DNA of 64,000 nt from Sphingomonas sp. Leaf208 (GCF_001421415.1 NZ_LMKH01000034.1:372001-436000), one strand, 5' to 3'. Shown: positions 8,161 to 18,852, numbered from the stretch's first letter. Translations and numbers: made by a program. Notes: generated by a model from the letters alone, not told the origin.

Positions 8161-11100
8161 ATGCGAAACCATATGTTTCGGGACTGCCTGCTCGCATCGA
8201 CGATGATCGCGGGTGCTGCGATTGCATTGCCCGCCTACGCGCAGACTACCCCGGCACCCGCGCCGCAGGGCGCGACGAGTGACGACGCTGCAGCATCGAC
8301 CACGCCGGCGCTGTCCAACACGCCGAGCCAGGACCCAGCTGCTGCCGGTACGGCTGGCAGCGGTGACATCGTCGTCACCGGGTCGCGTATTTCGAATCCG
8401 AACCTGACGTCGGCCAGCCCGATCACCGTCGTTAACGCAGCCGAGATCAAGCTGCGCGGTTCCAGCCGCATCGAGGACGTGCTGAACAGCCTGCCGCAGG
8501 CTTTCGCGTCGCAGAGCTCGTCGGTCTCGAATGGTTCGAACGGCACTGCCACGGCCAACCTGCGCAACCTTGGCGATCAGCGCACGCTGGTGCTGGTGAA
8601 TGGTCGCCGCCTGATGCCGGGCGATCCCGTCTCGACCAGCTCGGCCGCGGATCTTAACGTGATCCCGGCGTCGCTGATCAAGCGCGTCGACGTGCTGACC
8701 GGTGGTGCCTCCTCGGTCTATGGTTCGGACGCTGTCGGCGGCGTGGTCAACTTCGTCCTCGATGATCAGTATGAAGGCGTCAGCCTAGATACGACGGGCG
8801 GAATCTATAATCACAACAACCGCAGCAAGCGCTTCCAGGCGCTGTCGGCCGCCAAGGGTTTTCCCGCCCCGAGTGGTCAGGCCTTCGACGGTACGCAATT
8901 TGACATCAACCTGAAAGTCGGCGCCGGTACCAGCGACGGCCGCGGCCATGTCGTCGGCTATATGGGGTATCGTAAGATCGGCGCGATCTTGCAGGGTGAC
9001 CGCGATTATAGCTCGTGCGGGCTGAACGTGCCTGCTGCCGGCAATGAATATGTTTGCGGCGGATCAGGCACTGGCTTCCCCGCCAATTTCACGCTTCAGG
9101 CGCGTGATGGCCTGCCGCGCAACCTGACGCTGGACAGCGCTGGTAACTTAATATCCGGTCAGTCGCTCTACAACGCCAATCCGCTGAATTATTATCAGCG
9201 TCCGGACAAGCGTTACACCGCCGGCTTCCTTGCCAACTACGAAGTTAGCAGCGCCTTCAAGCCGTATGCCGAATTCATGTTCATGGACGATCGCACCGTG
9301 GCGCAGATCGCGCCATCGGGCGACTTCAGCAACACGACCACGCTCAACTGCAACAACCCGTTGCTGTCCGCGGCCCAGGTCGCTTCCTTCTGCCGTGCGA
9401 CGAACCTGCTGACCGACGCCGGCACAGTGGCAGGGACTACGGGTGTACCGGCGGCGGTATTCCTGAATCCTGACGGCAGCACCTACAATCGCGCTGCCGT
9501 CAACATTGGGCGTCGCAACGTCGAAGGTGGCGGACGTCAGGCCGATCTGCGCCACACTTCGTATCGCATCCTGGCCGGTGCGCGGGGCGATATCGGTAAG
9601 GGTGTCTCGTATGACTTCTATGGTCAGTTCGGCAGCACCATCTTCAACGAGGTATATCGCAACGAGTTCTCGATCACCAAGACGACCCGCGCGCTCGACG
9701 TGATCGCGGGCCCCGGCGGTGTTCCCACCTGCCGGTCGGTCGTTGACGGCTCGGACCCGACGTGCGTTCCGCTCAACATCTTCGGTGCGGCTCGGATCAC
9801 GCCGGAAGCCCTCGCCTATGTGCAGCAGAGCGGCTTCCAACAGGGCCAGACCAAGGAGAAGATCGTCAGCGGCTCGCTGACCTTCAAGGGCAGCGAATAC
9901 GGTGTGCAGTCGCCGTTCGCCTCCGAGGGCATCGCGCTGAACGTCGGTGCCGAATATCGCGAAGAGTCGCTGTCGCTCGAGGTGGATCAGGCGTTCCAGA
10001 CGGGCGATCTCGCCGGCCAGGGCGGCCCTACCCTGCCGATCAGCGGCGGCTACAACGTGAAGGAGGCCTTTGCCGAACTCCAGGTTCCGCTCGTCAGCGA
10101 TCGCCCATTCTTCCAAGAGCTGACGGTCAACGGTGGTTTCCGCTACTCGGACTACAGCACCGCCGGTTCGGTCACCTCATACAAGGGCGAACTGGTCTGG
10201 GCGCCGGTCCGCGACATCCGCTTCCGTGGCGGGTACAACCGCGCGGTGCGTGCGCCTAACGTGCAGGAGCTGTTCGTTGGCCAGTCGGTGCAGATCGACG
10301 GCGCTACCGATCCCTGCGCGGGTCCTGCCGTCGGCGGCCTCGTCAACGGCAACACCGCGGCGCAATGTGCCCTCACCGGCGTCACCGCAGCCCAGTTTGG
10401 CGGCATCGATGTCAACAGTTCCGATCAGTATAACGGCCTGATCGGCGGCAACCCGAACCTGAAGCCCGAGAAGGCCGACACGTTCACGGCCGGCGTGATC
10501 ATCCAGCCAACGTTCCTCCCGGGCTTCACCGCATCGGTGGACGCGTTCCGGATCAAGGTGAAGGACATCATCGGTGTCATCGGTGCCGATACCATCATCA
10601 ACCAGTGTCTTCAGACTGGCGACGCCGCGCTGTGCGGTGCGATCAATCGCGATGCTAACGGGTCGCTCTACCAGACCACCCGCGGCTTTATCGTCGATAC
10701 CAACGTCAACGCCGGTTCGTTGACGACCCAGGGCATCGATGCGTCGCTCGGCTACACACTGCGGACGACCAATATCGGTACCTTCGCGCTCGCCGCTAAC
10801 GGTACGTACACCGACAAGTTCGAGTCGGATAAGGCTGGCGCCAAGTTCGATTGCGCGGGTTATTTCGGTGCGCAGTGCGGGTATCCGCAGTCCAAGTGGC
10901 GCCACAGTGTGCGTCTGACCTATACCGCGCCGAGCGGCGTGGGCCTCTCCGGCAACTGGCGCTATCTCTCGAAGACGAAGTTCGAGAATACCAGCAGCAA
11001 TGCCGATCTTGCGAACAGCTTCTTCCCGCTGGATGCGAGCATCAAGGCGCAGAGCTATTTCGACCTGGCTGCCACAGTGCGGGTTGAGGATAAGTTCACC

Positions 11101-11256
11101 TTCCGGGCCGGCGCGAACAACGTGTTCGACAAGTCGCCTCCGATCCTCAGCTCGACGGCAACGCCGATCGGCTCGTTCGGTAACGGCAACACCTATCCTG
11201 GCATCTTCGAAGGCGCGGGTCGCTATCTGTTCGTTGGTCTGACCATCGATATGTAA
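8161..11256 (+). CDS. TonB-dependent receptor (large, OMP of the oar/sphingomonad type)
   Basis: 1031 residues. A signal peptide (ASTMIAGAAIALPAYAQ) is followed by a low-complexity Ala/Thr/Pro stretch, the motif DIVVTGSRI at about residue 71-79, and a plug domain (ITVVNAAEIKLRGSSRIEDVLNSLPQ; ALVNGRRL-like LVLVNGRRLMPG; GGASSVYGSDAVGGVVNFVL). The rest is a long beta-barrel ending ARYLF-like GRYLFVGLTIDM. Such receptors import iron chelates, vitamins, or in sphingomonads often sugars and oligopeptides, energised by TonB-ExbBD. The substrate cannot be inferred; no enzyme gene accompanies it. The gene has its own 275-base leader and a strong terminator, so it looks monocistronic. Confidence 0.93.
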   Translation: MRNHMFRDCLLASTMIAGAAIALPAYAQTTPAPAPQGATSDDAAASTTPALSNTPSQDPAAAGTAGSGDIVVTGSRISNPNLTSASPITVVNAAEIKLRGSSRIEDVLNSLPQAFASQSSSVSNGSNGTATANLRNLGDQRTLVLVNGRRLMPGDPVSTSSAADLNVIPASLIKRVDVLTGGASSVYGSDAVGGVVNFVLDDQYEGVSLDTTGGIYNHNNRSKRFQALSAAKGFPAPSGQAFDGTQFDINLKVGAGTSDGRGHVVGYMGYRKIGAILQGDRDYSSCGLNVPAAGNEYVCGGSGTGFPANFTLQARDGLPRNLTLDSAGNLISGQSLYNANPLNYYQRPDKRYTAGFLANYEVSSAFKPYAEFMFMDDRTVAQIAPSGDFSNTTTLNCNNPLLSAAQVASFCRATNLLTDAGTVAGTTGVPAAVFLNPDGSTYNRAAVNIGRRNVEGGGRQADLRHTSYRILAGARGDIGKGVSYDFYGQFGSTIFNEVYRNEFSITKTTRALDVIAGPGGVPTCRSVVDGSDPTCVPLNIFGAARITPEALAYVQQSGFQQGQTKEKIVSGSLTFKGSEYGVQSPFASEGIALNVGAEYREESLSLEVDQAFQTGDLAGQGGPTLPISGGYNVKEAFAELQVPLVSDRPFFQELTVNGGFRYSDYSTAGSVTSYKGELVWAPVRDIRFRGGYNRAVRAPNVQELFVGQSVQIDGATDPCAGPAVGGLVNGNTAAQCALTGVTAAQFGGIDVNSSDQYNGLIGGNPNLKPEKADTFTAGVIIQPTFLPGFTASVDAFRIKVKDIIGVIGADTIINQCLQTGDAALCGAINRDANGSLYQTTRGFIVDTNVNAGSLTTQGIDASLGYTLRTTNIGTFALAANGTYTDKFESDKAGAKFDCAGYFGAQCGYPQSKWRHSVRLTYTAPSGVGLSGNWRYLSKTKFENTSSNADLANSFFPLDASIKAQSYFDLAATVRVEDKFTFRAGANNVFDKSPPILSSTATPIGSFGNGNTYPGIFEGAGRYLFVGLTIDM

Positions 11257-11278
11257 TCGATCCTTCGGGACCGAAATT

Positions 11279-11314
11279 GGGGCGGCAGATCATCGATCTG
11301 CCGCCCCTTTTTTT
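11279..11314 (+). terminator. Intrinsic terminator after the TonB-dependent receptor
   Basis: A perfect 12-bp stem, GGGGCGGCAGAT (11279-11290) pairing with ATCTGCCGCCCC (11296-11307), with a 5-base loop and followed by seven T residues. It begins 22 bases after the receptor stop. The T-run is on the + strand only, so it serves the receptor and not clpB. Confidence 0.95.
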
Positions 11315-11331
11315 GTTCGAAGATGAGCGCG

Positions 11332-13911
11332 TCAGGCGACTTGCAGCACCAGCTTCCCATCGCCTTCGTCGACCTTCACGGTCGAGCCGTCCTTCACCTC
11401 GCCGCGCAGGATCATGTCGGCGAGCGGGTCCTGCAGATAGCGCTGGACCGCGCGCTTCAACGGTCGTGCGCCGTAGACCGGATCATACCCCACACGGCCG
11501 AGCCACGCCCTCGCGGCATCGGTCAGGTCGAGGATGATCTTGCGGTCGGCGAGCAGCTTGTCGACGCGCGATACCTGAATGTCGACGATCGGCGCCATGT
11601 GCGACTGGCCGAGGCGGTGGAACAGGATCACCTCGTCGAGCCGGTTGAGGAACTCCGGGCGGAAGTGCGATCGGACGATCTCCATCACCTGCGGCTCGAC
11701 CGACGACACGTCGTCGCCCTCCGCCATGTTGGCCAGATACTGGCTGCCGAGGTTCGACGTCAGGATGATCAGCGTGTTGCTGAAATCCACCGTGCGCCCC
11801 TGGCCATCGGTGAGCCGCCCGTCGTCGAGCACCTGCAACAGCACGTTGAACACGTCGCCATGCGCCTTCTCGACCTCGTCGAACAGGATCACCTGGTACG
11901 GCCGCCTGCGCACCGCCTCGGTCAGCACGCCGCCCTCCTCGTATCCGACATAGCCCGGAGGCGCGCCGATCAGCCGAGCGACCGCGTGCTTCTCCATGAA
12001 CTCGCTCATGTCGATGCGGACCATCGCGCTCGGATCGTCGAACAGGAACTCCGCCAGCGCCTTGGTCAGCTCGGTCTTGCCGACGCCGGTCGGTCCGAGG
12101 AACAGGAACGAGCCCAAAGGCCGGTTAGGATCCTGCAACCCCGCGCGCGCGCGGCGGACCGCGGTGGAAACCGCCTTCACCGCATGCGCCTGGCCGATCA
12201 CGCGCTTGCCGATCGTCGCTTCCATCGCCAGCAGCTTGTCGCGTTCGCCCTGGAGCATCCGCTCGACCGGGATGCCGGTCCAGCGGCTGACGACGCCGGC
12301 GATGTCGTCCGCGGTGACCTCCTCGCGAAGCATCGCGCCCTTGGTCGCCCCTGCCGCCTCGTCGAGCTGGCGCTGCAACCCCGGAATCGTGCCGTAGGAA
12401 AGCTCGCCCGCCTTGGCGAGATCGCCCGACCGCTGCGCCTGCTCCAGCTCAAGCCGCGCGGCATCGAGCTGTTCCTTGACCCGCGCCTCGGCGTTGATCT
12501 TGTCCTTCTCGCCCTTCCAGCGCGTCGTCAGTTCGGCGGATTGCTCCTCCAGATTGACGAGTTCGCCTTCCAGCGTGTCGAGCCGGTCGACCGACGCGTC
12601 GTCGGTCTCGCGCTTCAACGCCTCGCGTTCGATCTTGAGCTGGATGATCCGCCGGTCGAGATTTTCGATCGCCTCGGGCTTCGACTCGACCTCCATGCGG
12701 ATTCGCGACGCGGCCTCGTCCATCAGGTCGATCGCCTTGTCAGGGAGGAAGCGGTCGGTGATGTAGCGGTTCGACAGCGTCGACGCGGCGACGATCGCGC
12801 CATCGGTGATCCGTACGCCGTGATGCAGCTCGTACTTCTCATTCAGCCCGCGCAGGATCGAGATCGTGTCCTCGACGGTCGGTTCGCCGACCATCACCGG
12901 CTGGAACCGCCGCTGCAACGCCGGGTCCTTCTCGACGTACTTGCGGTATTCATCGAGCGTGGTCGCGCCGACGCAGTGGAGTTCACCACGCGCGAGGGCG
13001 GGTTTCAGCAGGTTGCCCGCGTCCATCGCGCCCTCGGATTTGCCCGCGCCGATCAGCTGGTGCATCTCGTCGATGAACAGGATGATGTCGCCCTCGGCGG
13101 CCTTCACCTCGTCGAGCACGCCCTTGAGCCGCTCCTCGAACTCGCCGCGATATTTCGCGCCCGCGATCAGCGAGCCCAGATCGAGCGACATCAGCCGCCG
13201 ATCCTTAAGCGTATCGGGCACGTCGCCATTGGCGATGCGCAGCGCCAGTCCTTCGGCGATCGCGGTCTTGCCGACGCCGGGTTCGCCGATCAGTGCGGGG
13301 TTGTTCTTGGTCCGGCGCGCGAGGATCTGGATCGTGCGACGAATCTCCTCATCGCGGCCGATCACCGGGTCCAGCTTGCCGTCGCGCGCCGCCTGGGTAA
13401 GGTCGCGCGCGAACTTCTTCAGCGCGTCGTAGCGATCCTCGGCGCCCGCGGTGTCGGCGGTGCGGCCCTGGCGTATCCCGTTGATCGCGGTGTTCAGCCC
13501 CTCGGGCGTTACGCCGCCGGCCTTCAGCGCCTTGCCAGCTGCGGTGTTGAGCGACAGCGCGAGCGCGACCAGCAGCCGCTCGACGGTGACGAAGCTGTCG
13601 CCCGCCTTGCTCGCGATCTGCTTGGCCTGATCGAGCACACGCACCGCATCGTTGTCGATCCCCGGCGTGGTCTGCGCGCCCGACCCCGACACGACCGGGA
13701 TCTTCGCGAGCGCCAGATCGGTTTCCGACGTCGCGCGCTTGGCATCGCCGCCCGCCGCCGCGATCAGCCCGGCGGCCATGCCCTGCTCGTCTTCCAGCAG
13801 CGCCTTCAACAGATGCTCGGGCGCGATCCGCTGGTGGTTCATGCGGATCGCGACGGTCTGCGCGGATTGCAGGAAGCCCTTCGCGCGGTCGGTGAATTTG
13901 TCGATGTTCAT
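11332..13911 (-). CDS. clpB: ATP-dependent disaggregase ClpB
   Basis: 859 residues from ATG 13911 ([19 protein letters not shown]), the standard ClpB start; an upstream extension in frame is rejected. The order is Clp N-domain, AAA1 with Walker [15 protein letters not shown] near residue 205, the coiled-coil M-domain (about 400-530) that distinguishes ClpB from ClpA/C, and AAA2 with [14 protein letters not shown] near residue 605, with arginine-finger regions present. ClpB threads aggregated proteins through its hexamer together with DnaK. It stands alone between convergent receptor and divergent thioesterase. Heat-shock control is expected from the family; the upstream region has inverted repeats listed separately. 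Confidence 0.98.
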   Translation of the reverse strand: MNIDKFTDRAKGFLQSAQTVAIRMNHQRIAPEHLLKALLEDEQGMAAGLIAAAGGDAKRATSETDLALAKIPVVSGSGAQTTPGIDNDAVRVLDQAKQIASKAGDSFVTVERLLVALALSLNTAAGKALKAGGVTPEGLNTAINGIRQGRTADTAGAEDRYDALKKFARDLTQAARDGKLDPVIGRDEEIRRTIQILARRTKNNPALIGEPGVGKTAIAEGLALRIANGDVPDTLKDRRLMSLDLGSLIAGAKYRGEFEERLKGVLDEVKAAEGDIILFIDEMHQLIGAGKSEGAMDAGNLLKPALARGELHCVGATTLDEYRKYVEKDPALQRRFQPVMVGEPTVEDTISILRGLNEKYELHHGVRITDGAIVAASTLSNRYITDRFLPDKAIDLMDEAASRIRMEVESKPEAIENLDRRIIQLKIEREALKRETDDASVDRLDTLEGELVNLEEQSAELTTRWKGEKDKINAEARVKEQLDAARLELEQAQRSGDLAKAGELSYGTIPGLQRQLDEAAGATKGAMLREEVTADDIAGVVSRWTGIPVERMLQGERDKLLAMEATIGKRVIGQAHAVKAVSTAVRRARAGLQDPNRPLGSFLFLGPTGVGKTELTKALAEFLFDDPSAMVRIDMSEFMEKHAVARLIGAPPGYVGYEEGGVLTEAVRRRPYQVILFDEVEKAHGDVFNVLLQVLDDGRLTDGQGRTVDFSNTLIILTSNLGSQYLANMAEGDDVSSVEPQVMEIVRSHFRPEFLNRLDEVILFHRLGQSHMAPIVDIQVSRVDKLLADRKIILDLTDAARAWLGRVGYDPVYGARPLKRAVQRYLQDPLADMILRGEVKDGSTVKVDEGDGKLVLQVA

Positions 13912-13931
13912 GACGAATTCCTGTGGGAGTG

Positions 13932-13973
13932 TTTCGGTGTTGGCCGAAAGATGGTGTTGTATTTGGGCAACAC
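13932..13973 (-). promoter_or_regulatory. Inverted repeats in the clpB upstream region
   Basis: Two perfect inverted repeats lie just upstream of clpB: TTTCGG-6 nt-CCGAAA (13932-13949) and GTGTTG-8 nt-CAACAC (13954-13973). Read on the minus strand, the outer one begins within CTTGTGTTGCCC, where CTTG could be the -35 element of a heat-shock (RpoH) promoter with a weak -10. The inner hairpin would sit in the mRNA about ten bases before the AGGA ribosome binding site. Role as operator or RNA structure is inferred. Confidence 0.4.
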
Positions 13974-14083
13974 AAGAGGCGGGCGCAGGGTGGATGCTAG
14001 GGCCCGCGCGAGGCATCCGGAATAGCGTTTATTGTCGGTATCGAAGCGCCGCCGTCATCGCTATGTTCAGGTTCGCATGCTAT

Positions 14084-14506
14084 ATGCAGCGCGTGTCCAC
14101 AGCGCTCCCCCATACCTACGCCATCGGCATCGAGCCGGCCGACATCGACTTCATGGGTCACGTCAACAACGCGAACTATCTGAAGTGGGTACAGGCTGCG
14201 GTGATCGACCATTGGCAGGGCCTCGCGCCCGCCGAGGCGGTGGCGGGGCACCTCTGGGTCGCGCTAAAGCACGAGATCACGTACCGCAAGCCGGCGTTCC
14301 TCGACGACGACGTCATCGCGACGGTGCTGCTCGAGAAGGTCCAGGGTGCGCGCGCGTTCTACGAGACGATCATCAAGCGCGGCGAAGACGTGCTCGCCGA
14401 GGTGAAGTCGAGCTGGTGCTGCCTCGATGCCGAGACGCTGCGCCCGTCGCGGCTGGCGAACAGCGTCGTCGAGCATTTCTTCCCGAAGACCGACCTTAAA
14501 GACTGA
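14084..14506 (+). CDS. Acyl-CoA thioesterase, hotdog fold (4HBT family)
   Basis: 140 residues from ATG 14084. The sequence IEPADIDFMGHVNNANYLKWVQ contains the D-x-x-G-H-V-N-N pattern of 4-hydroxybenzoyl-CoA thioesterase-like enzymes, with the catalytic Asp in the D-F-M-G-H turn. These cytosolic hotdog enzymes hydrolyse acyl-CoA thioesters; the acyl group is not evident. An ATG at 14063 and a GTG at 14093 are alternative starts. It is divergent from clpB and converges on a small minus-strand gene. Confidence 0.88.
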   Translation: MQRVSTALPHTYAIGIEPADIDFMGHVNNANYLKWVQAAVIDHWQGLAPAEAVAGHLWVALKHEITYRKPAFLDDDVIATVLLEKVQGARAFYETIIKRGEDVLAEVKSSWCCLDAETLRPSRLANSVVEHFFPKTDLKD

Positions 14507-14527
14507 CGTCTCTCGGCCGATCGACTC

Positions 14528-14686
14528 TCAGAAATCGATCGCCATGCCCTTCAGCTCCCAATCTCCGTACCGCGTAGGATCGCGCGGCTCGGGGTCTTTG
14601 TCCGGCACGATCGTCTCGGGTTTCGGGACCGGCGTATTCTTCGCAAGATATTCTGGTGGCTTCAGATGATCGGGGCGCTGGCCCAT
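14528..14686 (-). CDS. DUF1674 protein, succinate dehydrogenase assembly factor 4-like
   Basis: 52 residues, beginning MGQRPDHLKPPEYLAKN and ending with the diagnostic DPTRYGDWELKGMAIDF. The C-terminal D-P-T-R-Y-G-D-W-E-x-K-G-x-x-x-D-F is the DUF1674/SDHAF4 signature. In mitochondria SDHAF4 binds flavinylated SdhA and helps it join SdhB; bacterial members are assumed to act likewise. No sdh genes are in the window. The gene is divergent from rsmB (start codons about 104 bases apart), so it lies within the 5' flank of that gene. Confidence 0.88.
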   Translation of the reverse strand: MGQRPDHLKPPEYLAKNTPVPKPETIVPDKDPEPRDPTRYGDWELKGMAIDF

Positions 14687-14790
14687 CGCGGCTCTCCGGA
14701 TTGCGTGTTGGCGTCGTAACCGCCACATGGGCCCTGTCGCGCCGCTTTGCCACAGCCGCCGTGCGGCAAACCGAACGCGAAGGACCTTAT

Positions 14791-16068
14791 ATGCCCGACT
14801 ATACCCACGCCCCTGAGCCGCTCGGCGTCCCCACCCGCCGCGCCGCGCTCCGCCTGCTCGACGCCGTCCTGCGTCGCGGCGAGTCGCTCGAATCCGCATT
14901 GCCGGCAGCAACCCGCGCGATCCACGGCCCCGATCGCGGCCTCGCGCATGCGATCGCCGCCGAGACGTTGCGCCGCCTCCCCGATCTCGACGCGATGATC
15001 GATTCGGTCACCAAGACCAACCTGCCCGACGATGCGAAGGCGCGGATGGCGCTGCGGATTGCGCTGGTCCAGGTGCTGATCCTCGGCACCCCCTCGCATG
15101 CCGCGATCTCGACCGTGCTGCCGCTGGTCGACGGTGGCCCGCGCAAGCTCGTCCACGGCGTGTTCGGCACGCTGTTCCGTGCCAACATGCTGCTCCCCGA
15201 GGTGCCGACGCTCCCGGCGCCGGTCGAACTGCGCTGGGAAGCCGCCTGGGGCGAGGAGATGGTCGACGCCGCCGGCCGCGCGATCGCGCAGGTGCCGCCG
15301 CTCGACCTGACGATCGCCGACCCGTCCGAGACCGAAGGCTGGCGTGAGAAGCTTGGCGGCGAGAGTTTCATGCCCGGTCACCTGCGTTTGGGCGACCATG
15401 ATTCGGTGCCCGACATGGCCGGCTTCGGCGACGGCGCGTGGTGGGTGCAGGACATCGCCGCCTCGCTCCCCGCGCGGTTGCTCGGTAAAGGGGAGGGCCA
15501 TGTTCTCGATCTCTGCGCGGCGCCCGGCGGCAAGACGCTGCAGCTCGCGAGCGCCGGCTGGACCGTCACCTCGGTCGACAATTCGCAGAGCCGGATCAAG
15601 CGCCTCCGCGAGAACCTCTACCGCACGCATCTGAAGGCCGAGGTCGTCAACGCCGACATCCTCGAATGGGCACCGGCCGAGCCCGCCGACGCGATCCTGA
15701 TCGACGCGCCGTGCAGCGCGACGGGTATCTTCCGCCGCCACCCCGACGTCCTCCACCGCGTCCGCCCCTCGATCATCGCCGAGACCGCGGCGTTGCAGGC
15801 ACGGATTTTCGCCAGGGCGGCGGACTGGGTGAAGCCCGGCGGCACTTTGGTCTACGCGACCTGCTCGCTCGAACCGTCGGAAGGCGAAGCGCAGCTCGAC
15901 GCGTTCCTCGCCGCGCGCAGCGACTATACGATCGCCCCGGTAGACCAATCCGAACTTCCCGCTGGCATCACGCCCACGGAAGCGGGCACGATCCGCACCC
16001 TCCCGGGCATGCTCGCCGACCAAGGCGGCTGCGACGGCTTCTTCATCACCCGATTGAAGCGCAGCTAA
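14791..16068 (+). CDS. rsmB: 16S rRNA m5C methyltransferase RsmB (Sun/Fmu family)
   Basis: 425 residues from ATG 14791. The N-terminal NusB-like RNA-binding domain (RRAALRLLDAVLRRGESLESAL) is followed by the SAM-dependent methyltransferase domain: LCAAPGGKTLQLAS (SAM binding), DAPCSATG (first cysteine) and YATCSLEPSEGE (second, catalytic cysteine). RsmB methylates C967 of 16S rRNA in E. coli. It heads a block rsmB-rpe-heparinase-purH, with a palindromic repeat between rsmB and rpe. Confidence 0.95.
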   Translation: MPDYTHAPEPLGVPTRRAALRLLDAVLRRGESLESALPAATRAIHGPDRGLAHAIAAETLRRLPDLDAMIDSVTKTNLPDDAKARMALRIALVQVLILGTPSHAAISTVLPLVDGGPRKLVHGVFGTLFRANMLLPEVPTLPAPVELRWEAAWGEEMVDAAGRAIAQVPPLDLTIADPSETEGWREKLGGESFMPGHLRLGDHDSVPDMAGFGDGAWWVQDIAASLPARLLGKGEGHVLDLCAAPGGKTLQLASAGWTVTSVDNSQSRIKRLRENLYRTHLKAEVVNADILEWAPAEPADAILIDAPCSATGIFRRHPDVLHRVRPSIIAETAALQARIFARAADWVKPGGTLVYATCSLEPSEGEAQLDAFLAARSDYTIAPVDQSELPAGITPTEAGTIRTLPGMLADQGGCDGFFITRLKRS

Positions 16069-16071
16069 CTC

Positions 16072-16183
16072 TTCCCCCCTCCCTGAAAGGGAGGGGCCGG
16101 GGGTGGGTAGGCCTGTTCGAGCCCCAACGGTTCGACCCCGCGGAACCCAACCCACCCCCAACCCCTCCCTTCCAGGGAGGGGC
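16072..16183. repeat. Palindromic repeat family D, copy 1
   Basis: Left arm CCCCCCTCCCTGAAAGGGAG followed by GGGCCGGGGGTGGGT; right arm ACCCACCCCCAACCCCTCCC followed by TTCCAGGGAGGGG. A nearly identical copy lies at 59731-59842. It fills most of the 163-base gap between rsmB and rpe and has no coding content. Confidence 0.9.
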
Positions 16184-16231
16184 GAAAACCAAGGCCTTCG
16201 CACCAACCGAATCCCGCGCTAGGACAAAATC

Positions 16232-16888
16232 ATGCAACCCGTCCGCATCGCCCCCTCGATCCTCTCCGCCGACTTCGCCAAACTCGGCGAGGAAGTCCGC
16301 GCCATCGACGCGGCCGGCGCCGACTGGATCCACATCGACGTGATGGACGGTCATTTCGTCCCCAACATCTCGTTCGGCCCCGCGGTCATGAAGTCGGTCC
16401 GCGGCGTCACCACCAAGCCGTTCGACGTCCACCTGATGATCTCGCCCGTCGACGCGTATCTCGACGCGTTCGCGGAGGCCGGCGCCGACTGTATCACCGT
16501 GCACTACGAGGCCGGCCCGCACATCCACCGCTCGCTCCAGCACATCAAGAGCCTCGGCAAGCGCGCCGGCGTCGTGATCTGCCCCGGTACCCCCGCCAAG
16601 ATGCTCGACTACCTCATGGACATGGTCGATCTCGTCCTGGTGATGAGCGTCAACCCCGGCTTCGGCGGCCAGAGCTTCATCCCCAGCCAGCTCAAGAAGA
16701 TCACTGCGATCCGCACGATGATCGAAAAGAGCGGCCGCGCGATCGATCTCGAAGTCGATGGCGGCGTCGACGCGGAGTGGGCGAAACGCTGTATCGAGGC
16801 AGGCGCCGACGCGCTGGTCGCCGGCACCTCGGTCTTCCGCGGCGGGCCGTCGCAATACGCCGCCAACATCGCCGCGTTGCGGGGGTGA
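16232..16888 (+). CDS. rpe: Ribulose-phosphate 3-epimerase
   Basis: 218 residues. It interconverts ribulose 5-phosphate and xylulose 5-phosphate in the pentose phosphate pathway. Signatures: [53 protein letters not shown] and DGGV near the C-terminus; the catalytic aspartates in IDVMD and DLEVDGG and the metal-binding histidines in HIDVMDGH and DVHLM are intact. The stop overlaps the next gene's GTG (GTGA at 16885), so the two are translationally coupled. Confidence 0.97.
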   Translation: MQPVRIAPSILSADFAKLGEEVRAIDAAGADWIHIDVMDGHFVPNISFGPAVMKSVRGVTTKPFDVHLMISPVDAYLDAFAEAGADCITVHYEAGPHIHRSLQHIKSLGKRAGVVICPGTPAKMLDYLMDMVDLVLVMSVNPGFGGQSFIPSQLKKITAIRTMIEKSGRAIDLEVDGGVDAEWAKRCIEAGADALVAGTSVFRGGPSQYAANIAALRG

Positions 16889-18621
16889 ACGAGCCGCGTG
16901 ATCTTTTAACCGATCCCGCCCCCGACGGGATCGACGAAGGCCGCCGCCTGATCCGTCTCGGCGGCGACAAGGGGTTGTCGCTCGCCGACCGGCTGGCGGA
17001 GCGCTTCCACCGCCTGACGTGGCGCACCCCGCTCCACACGCTGCGTCTCAAGGGCCGCTACCCGCTGAAGCTGATCGCGGTCCCCGAAGACCCCATTCTC
17101 GGCGATATTGCGCGCGGCACGCTCTTGCTCGAAGGCGTCCTCTCGTTCCGCGGCGAAGCGCGCGACATCGAGACGCTCGATCTTGCGAAGCCGCTCCCCA
17201 AACCCTTCGCCGAATACCTCCACAGTTTCGCGTGGCTACGCGACCTGTCGACCGTCGCAACCCGCGCGCGCGGCGCCCCGATCGCCGAATACCTCATGGG
17301 CCTCTGGCTGACCGCGCACGCCGACACGCAAGGCGGGATCGCGTGGCGCCCGGACATGTGGGGCCGCCGCATCCTCGCCTGGACCGCGCACGCGCCGCTG
17401 ATCCTGTCCTCCTCCGACCAGATATATCGCTCGAAGGTGCTCAACGCGCTCGCCAAGGGCGCACTCCACCTCGATCGCACCGCCGACAAGGCCCCCGCCG
17501 GCGCCCCCCGCATCGCCGCCTGGTGCGGAGTCGTTGCGGCGGGCCTGCTGATCCCCGGCGGCGAACCGCGCCAGGCGTTCGGCGAGGCCGGCCTGCTCCG
17601 CGCGCTCGGCACCGGCCTGTTCGACGACGGCGGCTCGGTCTCGCGCAGCCCGGCAATGCTGCTCGATTCGATCCAGCTGCTCACGCTGCTCCAGGAAAGC
17701 TACGCTGCGCGCAGCGCCGAACTCCCCGAGACGGTCGCGGTCACGCTCACCCGGATGGTCGCGGCGCTGCTCGGTGTCGCCCACGCCGATCGCGGCCTGT
17801 CGAGCTGGCAGGGTGGCGGCCCGGCCAGCGAAACGCAGGTCGCCGCTGTCATCGAAGCCAGCGGCGTCCGCACCCGCCCGCTCCGCCAAGCGCGCGACTG
17901 GGGCTATCAGCGCCTCGCCGCCGGCACCGCAGTCCTGATCGTCGACGCAGCCCCGCCGCCGATCGCCCGCCTCGTCGAAGGCGGCTGCGCCTCGACGCTC
18001 GCGTTCGAATTCTCCGATGGCCCGGCACGCATTGTGGTCAACTGCGGCGGCGCCCGTGCGGGCATCGCCCAACTCCCGCCCGCGATGGTCGAAGGCCTGC
18101 GCTCGACTGCCGCGCATTCCACGCTGACGATCGCCGACAGCAACTCGACCGCTATCCTCGCCGACGGTACGCTCGGCCGCGGCGTTGGCGAAGTCGAGCT
18201 CAGCCGGCAGGAATCGGATGCCGCCAGCCGGATCGAGGCGAGCCACGACGGCTATGTCCGCCGCTGGGGGTTCCTCCACCGCCGCCAGCTGATGCTCACC
18301 GGCGACGGCCGCGAACTCCGCGGTGAGGACGCGCTGTTGCCGCAGGGTCGCAAGCGCCGGGCCGGGTTGTCGCTGTTCGCGATCCGCTTCCATTTGGGGG
18401 AGGGCGTGCAGGTCTCTCCCACCGCGGACGGCCTGGGCGCGATCCTCCGCCTCCCCGGCGGTGCGCTCTGGCAATTCCGCTGCCGCGGTGGCGCACTGGT
18501 GGTCGAGGACAGCGTCTGGATCGACGCTGACGGCCGCCCGGTCCCGACGCAGCAGCTGATGATCACCGGTGAAGCTGCGGCCGGCGGCGCGAGTGTGAGT
18601 TGGGCACTGAAGAAGGCCTGA
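16885..18621 (+). CDS. Heparinase II/III-like protein
   Basis: 578 residues from GTG 16885, which overlaps the rpe stop. An alpha-helical N-terminal half (residues about 20-300; includes [18 protein letters not shown] and a region resembling the alpha/alpha toroid) is followed by a beta-sandwich Hepar_II_III domain (about 320-560, with [20 protein letters not shown] and SHDGY). Members are polysaccharide lyases in principle, but the conserved copies found beside rpe and purH in alphaproteobacteria have no proven substrate. No signal peptide is visible, so an envelope or cytosolic role is uncertain. Ends 231 bases before purH. Confidence 0.85.
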   Translation: MNEPRDLLTDPAPDGIDEGRRLIRLGGDKGLSLADRLAERFHRLTWRTPLHTLRLKGRYPLKLIAVPEDPILGDIARGTLLLEGVLSFRGEARDIETLDLAKPLPKPFAEYLHSFAWLRDLSTVATRARGAPIAEYLMGLWLTAHADTQGGIAWRPDMWGRRILAWTAHAPLILSSSDQIYRSKVLNALAKGALHLDRTADKAPAGAPRIAAWCGVVAAGLLIPGGEPRQAFGEAGLLRALGTGLFDDGGSVSRSPAMLLDSIQLLTLLQESYAARSAELPETVAVTLTRMVAALLGVAHADRGLSSWQGGGPASETQVAAVIEASGVRTRPLRQARDWGYQRLAAGTAVLIVDAAPPPIARLVEGGCASTLAFEFSDGPARIVVNCGGARAGIAQLPPAMVEGLRSTAAHSTLTIADSNSTAILADGTLGRGVGEVELSRQESDAASRIEASHDGYVRRWGFLHRRQLMLTGDGRELRGEDALLPQGRKRRAGLSLFAIRFHLGEGVQVSPTADGLGAILRLPGGALWQFRCRGGALVVEDSVWIDADGRPVPTQQLMITGEAAAGGASVSWALKKA

Positions 18622-18646
18622 CAGCCAAACCATCGAGATTAACGCG

Positions 18647-18748
18647 CCACCCCGGCGAAGGCCGGGGCCCAATTGGGAAACGTCGCTAACCGGGGACGGC
18701 ACTCCGTTATTGTCACCTTTCCACTTGGACCCGGCCTTCGCCGGGGAG
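18647..18748. repeat. Palindromic repeat family A, copy 2
   Basis: Left arm CACCCCGGCGAAGGCCGGGG followed by CCCAATTGGG; right arm CCACTTGGACCCGGCCTTCG followed by CCGGGG. The inner core CGTTATTGTCACCTTTCC matches other family A copies. It lies between the heparinase-like gene and purH. The purH leader that follows (18749-18852) is GC-rich and contains no riboswitch I recognise. Confidence 0.85.
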
Positions 18749-18852
18749 GAACTACCTTTGTTGAGCGGCTGGACAGAGCAGAGGAGCCCTGTTCCCGGGC
18801 GGCAACCGACGCTAAGGCACCGCCGCACGGCGAACCCCGACGAAAGACCCTC

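Noticed and set aside
18749..18852. Possible ZTP (pfl) or other riboswitch ahead of purH
   Set aside because: Purine genes often have such leaders, but the conserved GGCGnACA and CCGCCTGGGC elements are not present on the coding strand.
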